64,000 nucleotides of DNA from Odobenus rosmarus divergens (lineage: Eukaryota; Chordata; Mammalia; Carnivora; Odobenidae), in the NCBI RefSeq assembly GCF_000321225.1, contig NW_004450276.1, positions 4,842,620 through 4,906,619 on the forward strand, in the 5' to 3' direction. The notes below the pieces were generated by a model, which saw only the letters and a list, made by a program, of their open reading frames with translations, had not been told where the DNA came from and did not search any database. Made by a program: the position numbers and the translations under genes. Position 1 is the first letter of the stretch. Each line of letters opens with the position of its first letter. Positions 58,270 to 64,000 of the stretch are shown here, piece by piece.

Positions 58270-59177
58270 ATTAGCTAACAGATGTAACACAAATAGAGAA
58301 AATAATCTTGGGGTTTTTCTCATAGGCTTACCTTTTTTTTTTTAATCAGAATAAGGAAAAAATTATCCCTCAGAAGCTTTCCAATAAAGAATATAGGATG
58401 CAATGACATTACTGTCATATTTTCTTAAGAGTTGACTACAGTTTCATCAACTAATATGGGTCAAAGAACTTAATGAGTTGTGGGGGGTTTTTTTCTTCTT
58501 TTTTTTTTTTAAGGACAAAGAATCTCGATTTGGACAGTCACAAGGGAATTGCTAAAATGAATGAAAACATGACTATAAATGAGAAAGTATGAAGATACTG
58601 CTGGTTGTGAAGTAAATATTAAATAATGAGCTAAACCCTTATTAGATCTCATCTAGGCTAGGAGCAAGGTGGTTGAGCTAATCGGTCATCAAATAGGCCC
58701 ACGATATGGGCCTTTTTGTTCAAATAACTTTTTCAGGTGCCATCAAGGGTTCCAAATCAGAGCCCCAAGCCCTCATGGCACCTGCTTCTCTCCACAAGCC
58801 CCAAGTGAGTGCTAAATCCAGATTTATGCCAAATACAGCAGCAAGATGATTTTTTTAATCTGATAGAATTCTGAGCACTATAGAAAATTCTCCTTGACTG
58901 CAGAAGACAGAAACAAGCCAGATTGCCTCCAGGTTTTAGTTTGTTGGTTTTTAATTATAAGCTGTGAAGAGACAAGTGCTTAAGAAACCGGCTTGCTGCA
59001 TAATAAACTATGAATAAACAGACTTTAACATGAAAATGAGATAATCTACAATTGAGTTGAAACCACCAAGTTTTAAAGACATGCATAATCATCACTGCCA
59101 TACAAAACAAGTGCTCAAACTTTGGAAATCATATGTAAAAATAAAAGCAATCATTACTATCTCATATGTTAAATTTC

Positions 59178-59312
59178 TAGCAGGTCCCCCAGACCAATTA
59201 AATCAGACTTTCTGGGGTGGGAATGGAAAGGACTGAACACTGGTGTCTTATTTTTGAAGGCTTCCAAGCAATTGAAATGGGCAGCCAGGGTGAAGAACCC
59301 CTGCGTTACTGT
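59178..59312 (+). mobile_element. hAT-Charlie remnant (MER5-like)
   Basis: GTCCCCCAGACCAATTAAATCAGACTTTCTGGGGTGGG, then AAGGCTTCCAAGCAATTGAAATGGGCAGCCAGGGTGAAGAACCCCTG, with about 30 bases of unlike sequence between. Confidence 0.7.
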
Positions 59313-59395
59313 CAGCTTCCTTCTCCCCAGCCCGACACAAATTTAGAGGCTCATGTGACCCTATACATGCTATTCCCAAATTCCTGCTCTCCCCC

Positions 59396-59763
59396 TGAAA
59401 TGGACTGAATATTTGTGTTCCCCACCCCCAAAACTCATACGCTGAAATTCAAACCCCCAAAATAATGGTATGGGGAGGTGTGGCCTTTGGGAGGTGATTA
59501 GGTCAAGAGAATGGAGCGTTATGAATGGGATCAGTGCCCTCATGAGAGGCCAGAGAGCTAGCTAGCTCTCTTTCCATCAGGTGGGGGACACACAGAGAAG
59601 ACAGGAGTCTGCAACCTGGGAAGAGGACCCTCACCAGACTCAACCATGCTGGCAGCCTGATCTCAGACTTCCAGCCTCCAGGACAGTGAGAAATCAATTT
59701 CTGTTGTTTGTCAGCTATCCAGTCTATGGTGTTCTGTTGTAGCTGCGGGAAGGAGCTAAAACA
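59396..59763 (+). mobile_element. MaLR-type solo LTR (MLT1/MST-like) in NEBL intron
   Basis: AATGGACTGAATATTTGTGTTCCCC, GTGTGGCCTTTGGGAGGTGATTAGG, GGACCCTCACCAGACTCAACCATGCTGGC, CTTCCAGCCTCCAGGACAGTGAGAAATCAATTTCTGTTGT and AGCTAAAACA. The 154-residue antisense frame at 59503-59967 overlaps it and is not a gene. Confidence 0.9.
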
Positions 59764-60454
59764 CGTATCTCCCCCATGACTTGTTAGTATTTGTGGAGGA
59801 AAATGTTTAACCCTGGACCAGAGAAGCAACCAGGAATCATGGGAAGAAATCTCAGTAAGAGGAAGCTCACTGGAGAATAATTCAGCCACGAACATGCAGC
59901 ACTCAGGGTAAGGCAAGCACCACGAGACACCACCCAGGGAGGGCTGACCAGTGGAAGCTGACCCCACTTCCCAGGGGCTGACCAGAACAGGACGTGGTTA
60001 CCATCTCAGAGGGAAAGGAGGGCTGGGAGGTTTGGAATTGTGCAGCCAAAAAAAATGTCTTTACAGATGCAAAAATTATCCCTCAAGCCAATGATAGGTT
60101 CCTAACAATTTTCTTCATCTAGACCCCAATACCATCTTTGTTTTAATTTTCTACTCTTAGATAAATGCTATTACTAGAGGGTATTGCAAACCTCCTTTGA
60201 GAAAATTCAAAACATGTGAAAATATTTCATCACCTAGGTATGTGTCCCTGTGAAACTTAGCGGGGGAGATATGTATCACAGGACTTCTGCTTTCCAAGGA
60301 ATATCAAATATGAATATAATTAAATTTGAATAAATGAAATCTTACAAGTAGGAGGATGACTTTGGTTTGCTCAGAACTCCCCCAGTTGCAGCAGAGAAAA
60401 TTCTGTTTCCCGGGAACCCCCTTGGTCTCAGGCCTATGAGCATGGCTGGTCGCC

Positions 60455-60675
60455 CTACTTACAACATGCCAGGCCCTGTGCCTAGCATGTCACATGCATT
60501 AGGTGGAAAAATTGTCACCACTTTACTGATGGCAAAGTGCCCGTTTTACAGATGGAGAATCTGCAGGCTGCAGGGATTCAGTAACTCGGTAAAAAATATC
60601 AGAGTCACATGGAGTTAGTGTTTAAATGCCAGTGCTCTGACTCTAGGACTCAAACGTTTGACTACACCACACCAA
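60455..60675 (-). mobile_element. MIR, antisense
   Basis: TTACAACATGCCAGGCCCTGTGCCTAGCATGTCACATGCATTAGG, TTTTACAGATGGAGAATCTGCAGGCTGCAGGGATTCAGTAACTCGG, AATGCCAGTGCTCTGACTCTAGGACTCAAACG, following antisense MIR order. Confidence 0.65.
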
Positions 60676-61176
60676 AATGATAGGTAAGAGATGACAAGAC
60701 AGGATAAGATCAGTTTGCAAATAAACATTGTGAGACCAGAAATGCAAAAAAGGGCCCTGTGGTCTGGAGTACAGAGGAGCTTCTAGCACTGAGGGCTCTA
60801 TGTGGAGTCACAAGAGCCCACAACTGAGCACTCACTCCAGCGGCAGGGCAGGCGGGAGTGAGGGGAGGCAAAAGGCGAGAGAAAAGAGGTTTAATGCATG
60901 GGGAGGTGGGGGCAGCTTCGTTCTGCTCACAGAGGTGACTCTCGCTCGCACTGACTTTTCTGTGGTACACTTGGGGGTATAAACGCCACAGGAAGTTGAG
61001 GTGAATGTGGTTGATGAGGTGTGCTAGAGCATCTCTGGAAGAAATTATAGTGAGAATAATGCATTCACTTTTGGAAAAGCTAGCTCAAATCATAGAGAAT
61101 AGCATTGTTTCTGAGGCAATGGCTTTCAGATTTCTTTTAAGGGTCATTTTGGCATCTGGTAAGTTTCTGGAGTGCA

Positions 61177-61206
61177 TGTGTGTGTGTGTGTATGTGTGTG
61201 TGTGTG
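61177..61206 (+). repeat. (TG)n microsatellite, interrupted
   Basis: About 14 TG units with one TA interruption. Confidence 0.95.
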
Positions 61207-63971
61207 ATCTTTGTTTCTTCTTCCCTTTGCCAATAGTATACTATTTTATCCTGGCCAATCATCATTCAGTCACCTTATCCTGTATGAATAGTTTTCAAAT
61301 CTGTGTTCAAGCCACATCTCCTAATATGACTTCAACCACTCTCCCACTGAGCAAGGAAGACCCCCATAATGATGCCACCTGACAATTTTCAAAATCCTTC
61401 TGTAGGATACTGTGTGCAAAATGTTACTTCCCCAAATCAGCATCAGAATAGTGACAAGCTCTCTATAGACATGCTAAGAATTTAGTTGCAAACATAATTA
61501 AGTCCAGAAGATTGTTTAACTATTTCTTCTCTAAATTTAAATAACAGATTTATAATATTGCTTTAGTCAAATATACATTGGATATTTAAAGATTCCTAAT
61601 TACCTATTAACTAGATTATGTACTTTTTAAAATTATGCATATATGAATTACATCTGACCATATCATTTATATATTTGGCTTAGTTGCCCCAAGTAAGAAT
61701 TTCTAAAGTATTGTTTTGGGGCTCTGCTGTTCTGAAATATCAAAAAAAGAAACACAAAATTAGTTACTTTTTAAATGATCAGCCAGTTAAACTTAGTCTC
61801 ACAAGCCCAGAAAAGCAGTACATTTTGATTTCAAAACTAACTGGTTTTTCTCTAGAAAAAATAAGTCTGTGAATGTTCTCTGGCAGAACTGAACCAAGAC
61901 ATACTGTAGTTTGAACAGAACTAGAGAGATTTAAAGTTAAGAATATCTGCTATTTTGCTTCAGAATAATCTAGCCAATTTACTCTTACATTTAGATTTAA
62001 ATATCAACTTGTGTATTTTCTCTCAGATTTGTTTCTCATTTTTAGCTATATAATTCAGGATAAACTCCCCAACTTATAACTGTAACACAAACCAGAGATA
62101 TAAGCAGGATTGTCACTGAGGGAAAAGGAGATAATTCTGCCCCAAATTACAGAGTCTTGAATAATGTTCTCATGGCACAAAATCAGTAAGGTATGTATCT
62201 GTGTCTACACATGCACATGCATGCTATCTCCCAAAATAAAACAAAAATGAAAATAAAGGAATGCACAGTATGGAGATATATATATTTGTAGTTTTCTGAC
62301 AAGAAAGACACAATTTGGGGCAGCTCTTTGATAAGATGAAGGCAATAAAGCACCTCACGATAGCGGGGACACAGGGGTAAATGTTTCCATTTAGGTAAAT
62401 CATAGCACTGAATCCAGCCTTCAGACACAAATCATGCCATGACTGAAAAGTCAACTCATAGCAAATCCCAATTTTCCTCAGTGAACACCACCACCAGTAC
62501 TGTGTAAGTCAATCTCCTGTAGAAAAATTCATTATTCAAGTACAATGAAAGAAAGTCTCATTATGCCATCGTAGAGGATATTTTATGAATACTTACCGGA
62601 TAAATATATGTAACATTGTTTTTTGTAACATATTTTTAAAGACTTAAAAACAGAATATGCCTTTGGTTTATTAGTGCAGAATATGCACTAATCAATTCAA
62701 ATACTGACTCTTAGGAAATATGACCAATCCACAAGTAGTTCCCAAATACAGTTTTACATGAGATGCCTTTATGTGACAAGCCACACTAAATATCATATGT
62801 AGACACGTCTCAATAATGATAACACTTCTGAACGAGCAAGTATACTTTTTTCAACCAATAGACATATATGAAACGGAACCAATGTGTCCCTGACGTGATC
62901 TGAAGATAGGGAAATGTAGGAAAATGAATATAAAGGATTGTCTGAGTCTTCTAGAGCCCAAGCTTCAGTTTAAGGGAAGTGGCTGGGGCTGAAGAAATAG
63001 GCAGATGTAAGGGTCACAGTCGGGTAGGGAGCTGAGCAACAGGTCATTGGAATCAAAGGCACACAGTGTTAAAGACATGTAGACAGGATCCAGGTAAGAT
63101 CCCGAGAGGCTAGTAAATAAATTCAGTACACACGGGTTGGATATATGGTGGAAGATAAAGATCAAAAACCAGAATGTCTGAAAAATGTGGCATGGGTGGA
63201 CCAGGAATATTTTTGGAACAGGATTAGGCACTAAGGAGTAGGCAATCTGGCCACAAGGGGAGAACCACACAACAATGATCTGGGGCAACAGGACATAATG
63301 ACCAAACAAAACGCAGAAACTCAATACAACCCCCAGCTGCAGCAGCCTGAGGAAATTTTAAGTAGTTCCTGTAAAAGTCAGGATCCAATCCCCATGACCT
63401 CCTAGCCTGGGGCTTGGGGCACAGGGGTGTGGGGCACCTGGATGAAACAGGAAGTGGGGGAGAGCAAGGAAATTCATGACTACAAAGGTAACATTATGAC
63501 TGTTTTTATCTAAGACAGATAGGTAAATACGCATGTATACTCAGCCTATTACCCAATTTGGACATCAAATTTGATCCATACGAACCAAAAATGACTATTT
63601 CCATTTTCATTACTAACGTTCAACAATATGGAAAAGCTACTCTCTCCCTCTCCATGTGCGTCACTTTACCATTTACAAAGCTTTTCTAAAGTTTTCCCCT
63701 TGGACGCATATGCCATGGCCACATCTATCTCATTCCCGATGATCAAACCTTCTCTTTTCCCCAATCAGCTCGGCTTTACAGGAAATATATTTTTAATGTT
63801 TTATTGTTTGCTACTTTAAGTGTCAGATGTTTCTCCTTCATACACATATGGAACCCTTTGATTTAATTTTGGCAAATCAATGAAAGACACATGTGCATCT
63901 TGGAACAAGTGCTATTCATTAGTATTTGATCCTTTTCCCAACTTCACACTCAGAAAAGGAAACTTATGACG

Positions 63972-64000
63972 TTTTTCTTTCTTTCTTTCCTTCTTTCTTT
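63972..64000 (+). repeat. (TTTC)n run reaching the window edge
   Basis: TTTC units from about 63972 to the last base. The true length is unknown because the window ends inside it. Confidence 0.9.

Larger units (their letters stand above)
51887..64000 (-). other. NEBL: Last intron of NEBL (continues beyond the window)
   Basis: This is everything upstream of the terminal exon on the minus strand. I looked for nebulin repeats (SDxxYK), linker or LIM coding sequence flanked by splice sites and saw none, so the penultimate exon should lie beyond 64000. The intron holds an L1 ORF2 fragment, one SINE, two MaLR-like LTRs, a MER5 remnant, MIR pieces and two microsatellites, listed separately. The stretches 53040-56900, 57170-57900, 58290-59150, 59790-60430 and 60700-63960 show nothing else that I recognise. 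Confidence 0.8.

Noticed and set aside
59503..59967. 154-residue minus-strand frame in the NEBL intron
   Set aside because: About half of it is the antisense of a MaLR LTR, and there are no nebulin-type motifs or splice sites.
62965..63324. 119-residue minus-strand frame with hydrophobic stretches, same strand as NEBL
   Set aside because: Looks membrane-like by composition but has no family signature and no flanking splice signals. A decayed repeat is more likely, though I could not name it.
1..64000. CRISPR arrays, operons, phage, plasmid or other prokaryotic systems
   Set aside because: No evenly spaced repeats, ribosome binding sites or dense coding. Base composition, intron structure and SINE/L1/LTR content are those of a mammalian chromosome.

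Overview
This is a stretch of mammalian nuclear genome, almost certainly from a carnivore. Lysine-tRNA-derived SINEC elements, opening GGCGCCTGGGTGGCTCAG or close variants, occur throughout. Their internal sequence (GCCTTCGGCTCAGGTCATGATCC, CT-rich tail, AATAAA-rich A-tail) fits an arctoid caniform (bear, seal or mustelid group) better than dog or cat; that refinement is inference from remembered consensus sequences. There are no operons, prokaryotic signals or CRISPR arrays.

Only one protein-coding exon is convincing: the terminal SH3 exon of NEBL (nebulette, shared with its LIM-nebulette/LASP2 isoform), on the minus strand at 51710-51886. It is followed on that strand by an apparent long 3' UTR running down to a probable poly(A) signal at 46535-46540. 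Positions above 51886 are then the last NEBL intron, at least as far as I can see; no second exon was recognised up to 64000. Positions below about 46500 are intergenic, downstream of NEBL.

Layout. 1-9400: AT-rich intergenic DNA with SINEs, L1M debris, one MaLR-like LTR, one ERVL-type MLT2 LTR and a Charlie/MER5 remnant. 9400-23600: L1M and MLT1 fragments, MIR/L2 pieces, an 18-bp perfect inverted repeat at 11701-11744, and a SINE nested in MER5A. 23600-33700: MIR/L2 remnants, an antisense MLT1 LTR, an L2 copy, and a degenerate L1M interrupted by a younger L1 3' end and followed by a SINE. 33700-46500: an ancient L3/CR1 reverse-transcriptase relic, six SINEs (two almost back to back), an MLT1A-like LTR and a CA microsatellite. 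46500-51886: NEBL 3' UTR and last exon, with no interspersed repeat that I recognise. 51887-64000: NEBL intron with an L1 ORF2 fragment, an antisense SINE, two MaLR LTRs, MER5 and MIR remnants.

Most short open frames here are chance frames or lie in repeats. I found no previously undescribed system. The most useful observations are the NEBL 3' end, nested insertions with readable target-site duplications, a perfect hairpin-forming repeat, and the L3/CR1 relic. Repeat family names and boundaries were assigned by eye from remembered consensus sequences, so edges are approximate.
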